Source: Chrysopilus asiliformis (taxonomy: Eukaryota > Arthropoda > Insecta > Diptera > Rhagionidae). Taken from it: a DNA stretch of 64,000 nt. The notes beneath the pieces are model-generated. The model searched no databases, was not told the DNA's origin, and worked only from the letters and a program-made list of their open reading frames with translations. This document shows, in pieces, positions 42,036 to 54,607 of this stretch (position 1 is the stretch's first letter; every line of letters starts with the position of its first letter). A program made the position numbers and the translations under genes. Location: the NCBI GenBank assembly GCA_964034945.1, contig OZ035964.1:6498895-6562894 (forward strand). The letters run 5' to 3'.

Positions 42036-44150
42036 AAATTATTTGTTAGGTACCCGTTATAGCTACCGTCACTTTTCCAAGAGTTGATAGAAAACTACGA
42101 TTTTCGCCGATTTACAAAAAACTTCAAGATTCGCTAAAATAACACAGTGTGCGGTGGTAAATGGAGAGATGTTTGAATGATGAAAGAATCGCATCGAATA
42201 GAATTCCAGGTGAGAGAAGACAACCTTGTTTGCAGTTTCATACGGCCACGAGTGGCAAGCCGAAGAACATGTAAATAAAGAGAAGAACCGTAGGCTTTTC
42301 TTGTTCAATCATAGAGGATATAATGTGTGGTGTTGATGGAGAGACGGGTGGGCATTGGGGCGTCCAGTAAGTGGTCTTGTTAAATTCTTGTTATTTTTCT
42401 ACCCTAAGTAAACTGAAATTAAGAAAATCGGAAGGCCAGAGATTCTCTGCTACCTCACCTGGTCGCGCGGGCAGTGCAACAGCCGCGACCGGGCTGGCCA
42501 ATAATCCTGGCCTATAAAACTGTGCCACACGAGCCTCGGGTATTACCCAAAGGTGTGATACGACCGACGGCTTAAATATTCACACCGCCACCACAAGTAA
42601 TAAGAAATAAACCAAGAAGTACTACTGATTGGTGGGCGAGAGAAGGCGAACAGGAATTTTTTATCAGCAAAATGCTGTAAGGACTATACGGGCAACATCT
42701 TTGCTCAAATGATCTAAAAATAATATTACGATTATATTCCAAGTGTTTGTCACCTCCTTTCAAACTGTTTATTTTTTCCTTCTTCTTCTATTGTCTGCTT
42801 GTTTTTATTTCTTTTTATGTCTAAAGATTTCTAAAACGTAGGCCGACGCAGACAAGAAGCCATCAAGAGCTCGACTTTCATTAGAAACAATCACACGAGT
42901 CCATTTGATTTACTACCCCAAAAGTCGAAATTCGCCAACCGGTGCTTATTTATTTCGGCGGAATTTTCGGCATTATTTTTACTTTGTTATAGGGTAAGGT
43001 ACGGATAGATGCCCCGATGGGATGGACGCCCGGAAGGATCTGCTAGACTATATTTATATGCATTAGAATCAGTTTTTTTTGAGCTTAAGACCTTAAAGTA
43101 CTATCAATAAAACGTTGCCAGCACTAATTTCAAGGCGTCAGTAAAAAAAATGAATTTTTCCCCAAAATCTCGTTTCAAATTACATTCATTTTACAAAAAC
43201 TCATCTATCTTTTTTATCTGTTACCGAAAATCATCAGAATCGTCAACAGACATTTGAAAATCGTCCAATTCGGTAAAAACTGATTGGAAAATCGTCAGAA
43301 GGGTCCGAAAATCGTCAAAATATCAATAAATCGTTACATCTGGCAACGCTGACGTATGACGCGTCAGCCAATAAAATTAATTTTCTGTCGCTATTGCACT
43401 GTCAGGCCATTGTAGTTCCCACTTAAGACTTTTCCGAACTGAAAAATTCGAATTTTGACCCTATTTATGGTCAGATTTGTATCCAATTTTGAATTTACTC
43501 CAATGATTATAATTATTTTATCCATTCGATGTTTTTTTTTAGGATTTTTCAGTTTTTTGAAAGGATTTTTCAATATTTTTATTCGGTGGTCTTTCCAAAT
43601 TTCTAATTTTGTTGTTGCCTTGACTTTTCACAAATTTATTAATCAAACATTTGTTTGATGAAAATTAAATGCTTTAAAGTAAATTGCATTTAGTCAAAAA
43701 AAAATTTTTTTTTGTGATTTTTGGAGTGCGGCGGCGACGTCTCTTGTCCGCATGGAAATTTTAATCGCGCTGCGTCTTAGATAAAACAAGAATTAAAATA
43801 TGGATTAAGCAAATAACAAATAAGATTAAAAATTTATTGCCTCAGAGATTCAGGTTTGCGGTTGTATGAAAAGGAAACTTGGAAACAAAGGATTTTTGAG
43901 CACGTTTGCTGTTGTTATTGCCCAAGTCATCATCCGTCGAGTAAAGAACTTGAATAGCACGACACCATATAACATATTAAACATTTCTCTGCACCTTCCT
44001 TCACCCTAGTTGCCCTTTTTTTGCGTTCTTTCAGCAATTTAAAAGCTTAAGCATCTTCACGGCCTCAGATAAATGCCGAGCCCGACCAGAAGATCATGCT
44101 CGGCCATGAGGCATTGCTAAAATAAGTTAATATAGGGTAAAATGCGCTCT
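42036..44150. other. Unassigned non-coding DNA
   Basis: A short GC-rich hairpin (GGTCGCG ... CGCGACC, near 42460-42495) and scattered AAAATCGTC phrases at 43240-43330 are the only structures seen. No gene or tRNA is recognised. Confidence 0.45.
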
Positions 44151-44179
44151 TTACACTCAACTAATGGGGCGCATAGAAT

Positions 44180-44245
44180 ATCTTCCAATTGTCATTTTTA
44201 ATTGCCTTCCAATTGTCATTTTTAATTGCCTTCCAATTGACATTA
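44180..44245. repeat. 24-bp tandem repeat, about 2.5 units
   Basis: CTTCCAATTGTCATTTTTAA plus TTGC repeats directly. Confidence 0.7.
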
Positions 44246-44414
44246 CGAAAATAAGAAAACCGTCGCACAGTGCGGCAAATTTCCGAAATTCAAAATGGCC
44301 TATCCAAGATGGCGGGCGAAAAAAATGAAAAATCGCCAAAATTTCGGTGACAACGTGGGGTTTTTGTATGAACAAACCGGGACAGATTTCCGGTGGAGAG
44401 CGGGAGGGGGCGGG

Positions 44415-44530
44415 GGATGACATGATTTTTTATTAAAAATTGAAATTGCGCCGCATGCGAAAATTTTCAAGTTTCTAAGTAATTTTTTAAATGATAATCC
44501 GGGACAAAAGTTTAGTTTCAGGCCGAGACC
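44415..44530. mobile_element. P-family fragment
   Basis: 'attgcgccgcatgcgaaaat' followed by 'aatccgggacaaaagtttag' and 'tttcaggccgagaccatttt', like the right interior of P. No ends. Confidence 0.5.
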
Positions 44531-45635
44531 ATTTTCAGTCGCCCTCTTTTGATGTCATCTTGCCAAAGATGATTTTGTATTAATAAAATAAGAATTTTAG
44601 TGGCTGACGATTTTTAACCCTTTCGATACGGGAGACGATTAATTAGTTTCAAACGATTATAATGGGTTAATCTAACAGATGCGTGCATATTAAACTAAGG
44701 CCCATTTGGGCGTACTCTTCTTAAAAAATTAAGTTACGGTTAGCTTACTTAAACCGTAGGAATTCTGGGACTTAAGTAAACTTAAGTTGCTTATTTTTGT
44801 TAGTGCAAATGGCACTAATTTACATATTTTACATATTAGGTCTTTGTGAACATTCAGTTCAGTGGGACACATATGTCCCAATATGTGCGAAAGGGTTAAC
44901 CCTCCGACCAACTAAAAGTCCAGACAGTTATAAACACGACAGCGCACCCTACAGTTTTTACAAAGTGGAAAAATGGAAAGCGTTAAAATATCTGGGGTCT
45001 TTGTGGACTTAGGTCTTAACTCTTAAATTATCCGATGTGCAAAAAAAAAAAGAAAAATTTGCAAAAAAAGAAAATAAATGCAAGAGTATAAAAGAAGACA
45101 ATGACAAACGCGAAATGAGCAAAAAAAAAATATAACTAAATAAATAAATGAATGAATTAAATGGAAAAACGTTGATCTGTCTGCTGTGGCCAGTAGGTAG
45201 GTATGTCGGTAAATGCTGGATAGTGCCGAGACATAAGAAAGAAAGGATCTTCTTCTATTGTATTTATTTTCAGATCGTTCTTAAGATGTTTGAATTCAAT
45301 TTGACACGATTCGATTCTGCGATCATTTTCCTAACGAGTCAAGGAAGAAGAAGAAGAAGAACAAGAAAACGCGATCACCGATTCTTAAGCGATTTATTTA
45401 AATGCTAATAAAAGTCCCAAGTAACACGGATTCGTTGCATTGACATCGATGAGACCATAAGTGACCATTTTTGACGATATGCTGGCCACATTTACGATCA
45501 TTTACGACAATCTCGATAAAATCAATCAATACGACGCACACTGGTTCTAAAGGGCTCAAAAGCTGGCAAATAATTCGAAAAAAAAAAATCAAACGCGCCC
45601 TATTTCTGCTTGGGAAACCTATCATAAGGGGGGCG
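44531..45635. other. Unassigned non-coding DNA
   Basis: Contains an (AGA)n tract near 45343-45363 and A-rich runs. Frames at 44729-45012 and 45148-45408 lack domains. Confidence 0.5.
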
Positions 45636-45638
45636 TTA

Positions 45639-45784
45639 AGCCCAATTCAGACTAACGATTGCGATTACGATTGAAGCTTCTCGCCCAATGAGATCAAAGC
45701 TGTGAACGATAGAAAAACGAAAGCTTTGATCTCATTGGTCGAGGAAGCTCAATCGTAATCGCAGTCGTTAGTCTGAATTGGGCT
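45639..45784. mobile_element. Foldback MITE B, copy 2, TTA target duplication
   Basis: AGCCCAATTCAGACTAACGA and TTAGTCTGAATTGGCT are inverted, with TTA at 45636-45638 and 45785-45787. Inner arms 'caatgagatcaaagct' and 'agctttgatctcattg' flank a loop of about 20 bp. Confidence 0.85.
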
Positions 45785-46009
45785 TTACACCCTCTATACT
45801 ATTTTATTTTTTGTATAGTATATTAAATCGGGTCCTTTGTTTTGCGACATTGGATTTATAAAGGCCAGTAGTTCAGTGTTCCCAACCGTTTCTTGATTTA
45901 TCAAAAAATAAAAATCACTTTGCTTTCAAGAGTGTCTTTAACAAATTTTAGAGAAGGTGAAACCTTCAAGAATGGGTACACCCAGAAAAATGGAGTAAAA
46001 GCCGTCGAC

Positions 46010-46165
46010 TTGCGTACGACTCATTCATCCGTGGTCTAAAACCCGTCCGTTGACGGTAGTACGCTCCTCTGAAGGTTTCATCCAAATCGGTCCAGTGGTA
46101 ATTGAGTTTAAAACGAACAGACAAACACACAAGCCTATTATATAATAGATTATATTATAGGATAT
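46010..46165 (-). mobile_element. M-family (Helitron-like) fragment
   Basis: On the minus strand: 'aggcttgtgtgtttgtctgt', 'tcgttttaaactcaattacc', 'actggaccgatttggatgaa' and 'accttcagaggagcgtacta'. Truncated relative of 59395-59712. Confidence 0.55.
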
Positions 46166-46249
46166 CGCATCGTCTATAGATTTTTACGAAATTTGGATAG
46201 TTAATAGTTTTCAGAGACAATAAATGCGATTGGCAAAGGTCTCATCCTC

Positions 46250-46355
46250 GAGAAAAGTCGTTTTGGTACGGTAAGGGTAACGCGAATATCCTTTTTCATA
46301 TTTCTGTTCGGAAAAACTATCATTAAGGGGGGTTTTTTTTTGGGGTCGCTGATCA
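46250..46355 (+). mobile_element. S-family fragment
   Basis: 'ggtacggtaagggtaacgcg' and 'ttttttggggtcgctgatca', related to 4125-4360. Confidence 0.45.
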
Positions 46356-46512
46356 CAAATCAAATCTGAAGATCCTGTAGGGATAGCTGCTGAATTTCTT
46401 CAATTCTTCGCATTTTTCCCTTTTACCATAATGGATATCTTTTACCGTTATCGAGATATTTTCACTAAAACGTAAAAAAAATCATATTTTTATATGAATT
46501 AATATTTATTTC

Positions 46513-46720
46513 GTCGGGTTGTAGCGTAAATTGTACAGAAACGTAGATTTTTTATAAGAAAGTCATGTGCTGTTCACATCTGATGTAGGCATTTTTTTTT
46601 CACAGCGCCGGAGACGAAAATTTTCAATTTCAAGAGTAAATCGAGATGAAAATTTAGTTTCCGCGGCGCCCGGACGGGATAACATGCCTAAATGCGGGAT
46701 TATCCCGCCTAGTCCCCAGG
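46513..46720. mobile_element. T block joined to P-family fragment
   Basis: The minus-strand T block ('acgtagattttttataagaa', 'agtcatgtgctgttcacatc') is followed by P interior ('tttagtttccgcggcgcccg', 'aacatgcctaaatgcgggat'). Confidence 0.5.
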
Positions 46721-48420
46721 AAAGCCAACGAACCAACCTTCTGAGGCATGCTGAATAAGTAAAATTCTGATTGGTTTCATCTTCTATTGGAAGGGGATAT
46801 TCGTATATTAGCGGAAAAACGGTAATTATGGGTGTCGAAAGTCGAACCCGGACCCAAAACCCGCACCACTTGCCAATAAGTTATACCAATCTCGACGTCA
46901 ATCTCCATCTTAATGTGTACCACTAGACGAATGGAATTGATCTCATTAATGAAATTTTGATTGCATTAATCTAATCGACAGAATAAATGAATGAATGAAT
47001 AAGGGATGATTGAATGGAAGCTGAGACAGCATCAACCACCACCTCAATTTAACCACTATACGATCTTTTAATACATGAGCACATATGAGTGTTTTTTTTT
47101 GTGGTTTTTGTTGTTGTTGCCATTTTGGCATTGAGAAAAGGGGAGACAGTAGAACTGAATCTAACCGCCAAAGAAAATTGTGAAAATCTCAATCACCCCT
47201 CCCAAAACACCCCCAACCCATCCACCCCCACCACCCGTTTAGGTTTATTGAGAATTTTTCTATGAATACATAATCGTCACCATACAGGAGGTTGAACACT
47301 GAGACAACATCTGGAGGGGTTCAGGAGGCGGAAGAAAGTTAATGACTTTACGGTTTTCTTCGAATTCCCTTTTCGTCCCCACCGATGAATGTGCGTAATG
47401 AGGTACGAGAAACGATTCAGTGTTTATTCTTGTTTTCAATAGCCGTCCATCCGCTTTTCCCGAATGGCTAAAAATGACAAGTCAAGTCGCTGTCATAGAA
47501 ATCGGCGAAGTTTTCTATCAGTCAAGTAAAGGAAAGGCGGGTTAATACCGCGATTTAGAACCTTCCCTCTCCCCCCCCCCACCCCTCTTCATTAGGCTAT
47601 AAATTCAAGCTTTTTTTTTATCATAAATAAATTTGCCAGGTGCCAATCGTCAAGTACTCTAAAAGATGGCAGACAAAATGTTTATTTAAAAAAAAATCCA
47701 TTTAGATGGAAGAGAGATTGGTCGGTTTGGATTTTGATGTATGCCTGAGTTATGTAGAATCTCAAATGAAAAACCATTACAAACTACGCCCTGGTCTAAG
47801 ACATTAACTGAAAAAAATCGATATATTTTGAATTTGTTTCAAGTATTCCTGACTAGCCGAACTTCCCCTATTTTAGTGGTAAAAGAAATGAAATCAAGCC
47901 GCCAAAATAAATGAATAAATACGAGGTTAGATGAAAACCCATGAAAATGTCTACATACTCATGACGCACGCAAATGCGTAATTGATGTCGAATGACATTG
48001 CGAAATTATGCTATTGAATTTGTTCAGTTCGACATGCCTTTGACTTTGATTTGTTTGACTTTTAGCCACTTTTACTTATCGCCAAGAAGTTTTTCTTTAG
48101 CCAACCCCTCCCCCTCCCGGCCTCTCACAACACCGCCACACTGCCGTCAACATTCACCGCCGTTAAATATACACCATTTCGGAAAATATCTTCATATCCG
48201 TAAATAATTTTTTATGTAAGCTTTGAGGTTTGATAGCCGAGATCGATATTTCTGATATGTAAAACGCATAAATTATTGTTAAGTTTCGGTAAACAAGTAA
48301 TTTACAAATACGATACAAAATATATCAAAGGACACAGGGTGGCCTTGACGTGGTGATGGCCCTTAAAATTACCGACGATGCGTCGTTCAGGTTGGATTTA
48401 TCTTTGCTGCATTTAAATTA
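46721..48420. other. Unassigned non-coding DNA with a K fragment
   Basis: 47625-47770 resembles K in reverse ('caggtgccaatcgtcaagta', 'ggattttgatgtatgcctga'). An AATGAATGAAT run lies near 46984. No gene. Confidence 0.45.
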
Positions 48421-48421
48421 T

Positions 48422-50742
48422 TGTCTGTTAGTCTGTCTTTCAGTTTTTCAGTCTTTCAGTCTTTCAGTCTTTCAATCTTTCAGTCTTTCAGTCTTTCAGT
48501 CTTTCAGTCCTTCAATCTTTCAGTCTTTCAGTCTTTCGGTCTTTCAGTATTTCAGTCTTTCAGTCTTTCAGTCTTTCAGTCTTTCAGTCTTTCGGTCTTT
48601 CAGTCTTTCAGTCTTTCAGTCTTTCAGTCTTTCAGTCTTTCAGTCTTTCAGTCTTTCAGTCTTTCAGTCTTTCAGTCTTTCAGTCTTTCAGTCTTTCAGT
48701 CTTTCAGTCTTTCAGTCTTTCAGTCTTTCAGTCTTTCAGTCTTTCAGTCTTTCAGTCTTTCAGTCTTTCAGTCTTTCAATCTTTCAATCTTTCAATCTTT
48801 CAATCTTTCAGTCTTTCAGTCTTTCAGTCTGTCATTCTGTCATTCTGTCGGTCTGTCAGTCTGTCAGTCTGTCAGTCTGTCAGTCTGTCAGTCTGTCAGT
48901 CTGTCAGTCTGTCAGTCTGTCAGTCTGTCAGTCTGTCAGTCTGTCAGTCTGTCAGTCTGTCAGTCTGTCAGTCTGTCAGTCTGTCAGTCTGTCAGTCTGT
49001 CAGTCTGTCAGTCTGTCAGTCTGTCAGTCTGTCAGTCTGTCAGTCTGTCAGTCTGTCAGTCTGTCAGTCTGTCAGTCTGTCAGTCTGTCAGTCTGTCAGT
49101 CTGTCAGTCTGTCAGTCTGTCAGTCTGTCAGTCTGTCAGTCTGTCAGTCTGTCAGTCTGTCAGTCTGTCAGTCTGTCAGTCTGTCAGTCTGTCAGTCTGT
49201 CAGTCTGTCAGTCTGTCAGTCTGTCAGTCTGTCAGTCTGTCAGTCTGTCAGTCTGTCAGTCTGTCAGTCTGTCAGTCTGTCAGTCTGTCAGTCTGTCAGT
49301 CTGTCAGTCTGTCAGTCTGTCAGTCTGTCAGTCTGTCAGTCTGTCAGTCTGTCAGTCTGTCAGTCTGTCAGTCTGTCAGTCTGTCAGTCTGTCAGTCTGT
49401 CAGTCTGTCAGTCTGTCAGTCTGTCAGTCTGTCAGTCTGTCAGTCTGTCAGTCTGTCAGTCTGTCAGTCTGTCAGTCTGTCAGTCTGTCAGTCTGTCAGT
49501 CTGTCAGTCTGTCAGTCTGTCAGTCTGTCAGTCTGTCAGTCTGTCAGTCTGTCAGTCTGTCAGTCTGTCAGTCTGTCAGTCTGTCAGTCTGTCAGTCTGT
49601 CAGTCTGTCAGTCTGTCAGTCTGTCAGTCTGTCAGTCTGTCAGTCTGTCAGTCTGTCAGTCTGTCAGTCTGTCAGTCTGTCAGTCTGTCAGTCTGTCAGT
49701 CTGTCAGTCTGTCAGTCTGTCAGTCTGTCAGTCTGTCAGTCTGTCAGTCTGTCAGTCTGTCAGTCTGTCAGTCTGTCAGTCTGTCAGTCTGTCAGTCTGT
49801 CAGTCTGTCAGTCTGTCAGTCTGTCAGTCTGTCAGTCTGTCAGTCTGTCAGTCTGTCAGTCTGTCAGTCTGTCAGTCTGTCAGTCTGTCAGTCTGTCAGT
49901 CTGTCAGTCTGTCAGTCTGTCAGTCTGTCAGTCTGTCAGTCTGTCAGTCTGTCAGTCTGTCAGTCTGTCAGTCTGTCAGTCTGTCAGTCTGTCAGTCTGT
50001 CAGTCTGTCAGTCTGTCAGTCTGTCAGTCTGTCAGTCTGTCAGTCTGTCAGTCTGTCAGTCTGTCAGTCTGTCAGTCTGTCAGTCTGTCAGTCTGTCAGT
50101 CTGTCAGTCTGTCAGTCTGTCAGTCTGTCAGTCTGTCAGTCTGTCAGTCTGTCAGTCTGTCAGTCTGTCAGTCTGTCAGTCTGTCAGTCTGTCAGTCTGT
50201 CAGTCTGTCAGTCTGTCAGTCTGTCAGTCTGTCAGTCTGTCAGTCTGTCAGTCTGTCAGTCTGTCAGTCTGTCAGTCTGTCAGTCTGTCAGTCTGTCAGT
50301 CTGTCAGTCTGTCAGTCTGTCAGTCTGTCAGTCTGTCAGTCTGTCAGTCTGTCAGTCTGTCAGTCTGTCAGTCTGTCAGTCTGTCAGTCTGTCAGTCTGT
50401 CAGTCTGTCAGTCTGTCAGTCTGTCAGTCTGTCAGTCTGTCAGTCTGTCAGTCTGTCAGTCTGTCAGTCTGTCAGTCTGTCAGTCTGTCAGTCTGTCAGT
50501 CTGTCAGTCTGTCAGTCTGTCAGTCTGTCAGTCTGTCAGTCTGTCAGTCTGTCAGTCTGTCAGTCTGTCAGTCTGTCAGTCTGTCAGTCTGTCAGTCTGT
50601 CAGTCTGTCAGTCTGTCAGTCTGTCAGTCTGTCAGTCTGTCAGTCTGTCAGTCTGTCAGTCTGTCAGTCTGTCAGTCTGTCAGTCTGTCAGTCTGTCAGT
50701 CTTTCAGTCTTTCAGTCTTTCAGTCTTTCAGTCTGTCAGTCT
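48422..50742. repeat. Composite octamer satellite: TTTCAGTC block, TGTCAGTC core, TTTCAGTC edge
   Basis: 48435-48830 is about 49 units of TTTCAGTC with AATC, GGTC and CCTTC variants. 48830-50702 is about 234 units of TGTCAGTC, the same octamer class as the O arrays read on the other strand, with variants (TCATTC, TCGGTC) only in the first three units. 50702-50733 is four TTTCAGTC units, then one TGTCAGTC. The flanks do not match O elements. The plus strand is open in all frames (nominally 821 and 777 codons); these are not genes. Confidence 0.95.
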
Positions 50743-50744
50743 AA

Positions 50745-51560
50745 ACCATGTTAACTTTATTATATCAAATCGAGGCCTCCAGTTCTTAATATTCACACAA
50801 TTTGGGATACTCTAAATGTGAATAACCCATTTATAAATATTTTTATACCTTTTGCATAAAAATTCATTTAATTACATCAATTCCATCATGGAATGATGAA
50901 TACTGGATGGCATTCTTTCTTCTCACTTTAAAGAAAAATAAATAAATCAGATATAGAATTTAATAAGAAAGATTTTTTCTTTGTAAGAAAAAAAAACGTT
51001 AGGAATGTTTCGGTTGGTTTTTTAATGATCACTTTTATGTTATTTATGTGGATTTAAAAGCAATTTTATTTATGTTTATATGCCTTGCTATTCAATCTTT
51101 CAAAACTCTAATAAAATAAAACAATGATTCGAAATGAATATGAATTGAATTTCATGTAAATTTATGATCATAAGCAAGCATATTAAATAAAAATGCATGA
51201 ATAGAGAATTTATGCGAAAAGATTTCATATCTAATCCTATTATTTTTCGCCGATAAATTAATGCTTAGATTAATACAAAAAAAAGATAGGCAGAGAAAAA
51301 AATTAACACCTTAACAGTCTGTAAAACAAATAAAAATAGCTTAATAAGTTTAAATGACGAATAATTTCAGAAACTTCCCAAACGAAACTAAACGCAGATT
51401 GGGCCAGAATAACAAATAATAATAATAAAATTTAGAGAAAAAAAATTTCTACTGAGAAACAAAAACAAAAAAAAAAATTTTGCGTTCAGGCGCGGCAACT
51501 GAGGAATTTCCTTGGAATTTTCACAAAAATAATACCGAATTAGGCTCTCCTTTTTCTTTT
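50745..51560. other. Unassigned AT-rich DNA
   Basis: Very A/T-rich, with AAATAAA strings and A tracts. No gene or element ends. Confidence 0.55.
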
Positions 51561-51562
51561 TA

Positions 51563-52682
51563 AATCGAATCCTTGCAGTATTAGTCGGGACATCAGCAGA
51601 AGGAGCAGAAGATGAGCGAAGGGGAGCGGGGGGGGGGGGGGGGGGGGAATGAATTACTTCCGGTGCCTTATTATACCGATTCCAATGGAAAACCCAGAAT
51701 TGAAAAAAAAAAATTTACAAATTTATGGTGGTAGAAAATGGCGAAATTAATTGCAATTTTATATTTTGTGATAATTTTCCAACATTTTGTAGTCATTTTT
51801 TTTTCAAAATTTCTTTTAGTAAAATTTTGAAATTTTTGAAAAAAAAAAAATCTCAAGAAAATTTCAAGTCTCGAGAAAATTTCTTTTTTAAAAAAAAGTT
51901 CTACAGTTTTGGGAAAAATAAAAAACACACATTCTTTAGAATCCTTCAGGCTATCAAAAACCATTTTCCGTGACTTGATAGGCCAAAAATTACGCGAGGG
52001 ACAGACGGTTTTCCAAATGTCGGATCCTTAAAAATTGAATCCTTTTTTCTCGGAAATGGCTAAAAGGATTTTCATGAAAATTGGAATCTTAGAGTTTTCG
52101 GCGACGAGAAATCGATTTCCGGTGTCCTTTTTGCAGAAAAAAGGATTTTTAAAGGACTTCGTCCTTGTACCGCCCAAACCGTACCGCCCCCCTCAAAAAG
52201 GACACCGGATATCGACTCTCCGTCCCCAAAAACCTCTAAAATCTGAATTTCAGCCCGATCGGAGGACTTGAATTTTTCGTCCTTAAAAAAAGTGAAGGGG
52301 TCCCCCTTGCGATTTTTTCAGATTTTTTGACACGTCTCCGATTTCGCTGAAATTTGGCATAAAAGTGGTTTTCGGGCCTCTGATTAAGAATCCGTTGTCC
52401 GGTTGCCGATATAACTAATAGTTTGGTCGCTGCAGAGGGAGGGGGTACCCCTTGCGATTTTTTCAGATTTTTTGACACGTCTCCGATTTTGCTGAAATTC
52501 GGCACATGGGGGTTTTTATGGCCTCTGATTAAGAATCCGTTGTCCGTTTTTCGATATCCCAATGGTTTGGGCGGTGCAGGGGGAAGAGTTGTTACACGAA
52601 AAATTCGATTTTCACTTTCTAGTTACTAGAAACGCAAGTGTACAACATATTTCAATTCTCTAGCTCAATTCGTTCAAAAGTT

Positions 52683-52690
<8 letters not shown>
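51563..52690 (+). mobile_element. J-family element, copy 2
   Basis: 'aaatcgaatccttgcagtat', 'agtcgggacatcagcagaag', a poly-G run (about 51629-51647), 'attttgtgataattttccaa', 'aaaatctcaagaaaatttca', 'cccgatcggaggacttgaat', two tandem 'ttgcgattttttcagatttt' modules and 'agctcaattcgttcaaaagt' leading into a GACA array. It carries an uninterrupted CAGTATTAGTC site that is occupied in copy 3. Short frames lack domains. Confidence 0.75.
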
Positions 52691-52921
<231 letters not shown>

Positions 52922-54356
52922 TCTTTTGAGGTGGGAGGTTGGGGGGGGCAGAGAGAGAAGGAGAAGAAGGAGAAGAAGGGGATGGTGAAAAAAAATCACT
53001 GAGAAAGTTGATTTTCTATGGGCTCTCCACACTTCGTAGGAGGGGGGCTGCGGTAGTGTGACCACGATAGTAAACTTCATATAAAAAATTGCGAAAAAGC
53101 GAGACCAAGTGGATAGGTGGCAAGGGGAGTGGTTTCGAAAGGGCGAAAATTTGGGTGACGTATTTTATGAGCAGCCCCTTAACCAAATTTAGGTTTACGG
53201 CAAGAATTTGCTAATAACATGTTGAGTTCTCACACAGAAATTTCTTGAAGATGTAAAAGTTGTTAATATTTTTTTTTTGGTATACTGTGCGCTGCGTGTT
53301 TTACCAGCTATAAGACATTAGTTCTGGTTTGTAAAAAAAAAACTAAGGTAGACTGGTATTCTATCAACTCAAATTCGATTGATCTGATCGTCGATCGGGA
53401 ATGATATTTAAATTTGAATCTGCTTATTAAATACCTGGTGGCTTTTGTTTCAAAATCTCTTTCCCTCTCGTTGTCTCCGTGTTTCTCGACTCATAGGTGG
53501 TGATTGTTGGCAGGGGACCCACAAATGCCATTCCATCTATACCTACCAACGTCGAAAAGGTGTTAAATTCCCCATCTATTTCCATCGTTCATGTCAATGA
53601 ATATTTATTTATTAAAAATAGGAACTATTCGAATATAAAACAAGAAAAATAAGGCAAAATAGACAGAAGAAGAACCAAAAAAAAAACCATACCATACTAC
53701 ACAGTCTTAAAATGCTGATTGTTATCGTTTTAATAATCTGTCAGATACGGCTATACCTTTTTTTCGTGTGTTCTGGTTAAGCCTCACCTTTTTAATATGT
53801 GTATTTATCTGATATACAAAAAGAAGAGTTTTTTTCTTTTTTTTTTTTTTTTGGCTAACACCTTGAATAAAAAAGCAAAGGTAAGAAACGGCTGAGGTTT
53901 TTTCAATCGATTCGATAAAAACCGTGTGTGCTAATTGATGTTTCTCAAATGTTTACGACAATATGTGACAATAATGACCATAAAAAGATATTCCATAGTC
54001 GAGGAAAAAAAAGCATAACAAAACAAATCACAACACGATAACAAATTTGAAAAACTAGTCAACACATAAACAAATCTAAATTAATAAATAAACGTATTAA
54101 AATAAGATAGAATGATCAGTCACTCGTAGAAAAAATGATGAGAGATTTTATACGCCCTGTGAGGTATCCATAATTTTTATATAAATCCATAAATTTTAAG
54201 ATTTTAGATAAATATTGTTCCAAAATTTGATACAAAAATTTACAATAAAAAAAAACTAGGCAAAAAACCAATAATATTGGAAAGTTAGTTATTCAGTTAG
54301 CAGAATTTGGGTGGTTTCACATTTATTCCTCGTTGACTGTGTGGATTAAGCATGCC
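52922..54356. other. Unassigned non-coding DNA
   Basis: A GAAGAAGGAGAAGAAGG patch (52956-52980) and poly-T (53838-53853) are the only repeats noted. No gene. Confidence 0.5.
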
Positions 54357-54360
54357 TTAA

Positions 54361-54567
54361 AGCCCAATTCATACTAACGATTGCGATTACGATTGCGATT
54401 GCGATTACGGTTGAAGCTTCTCGACCAATGAGATCAAAGCTTTCAACGATAGGGACATGAAAGCTTTGATCTCAGTGGTCGAAGAAGTTTCAATCGTAAT
54501 CGAAATCGTAATCGCAATCGCAATCGTAATCACAATCGTAATCGCAATAGCTAGTCTGATTTGGGCT
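54361..54567. mobile_element. Foldback MITE B, copy 3
   Basis: Ends AGCCCAATTCATACTAACGA and GTCTGATTTGGGCT. TTA follows (54568-54570); the left has TTAA (54357-54360), so the duplication is imperfect. The right side has about eight ATCGTA/ATCGCA hexamers against three to five in other copies, showing slippage inside the element. Confidence 0.8.
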
Positions 54568-54607
54568 TTATCAGATCGTTTTTGTCGTTCAATATATTGA
54601 TCGTGTA

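Noticed and set aside
42455..42500. tRNA or structured RNA
   Set aside because: The GGTCGCG/CGCGACC stem is short and isolated; no cloverleaf or A/B box pattern is present.
48350..50815. Open frames of 821 and 777 codons on the plus strand
   Set aside because: Same artefact as above; the overlapping frames are permutations of one peptide.
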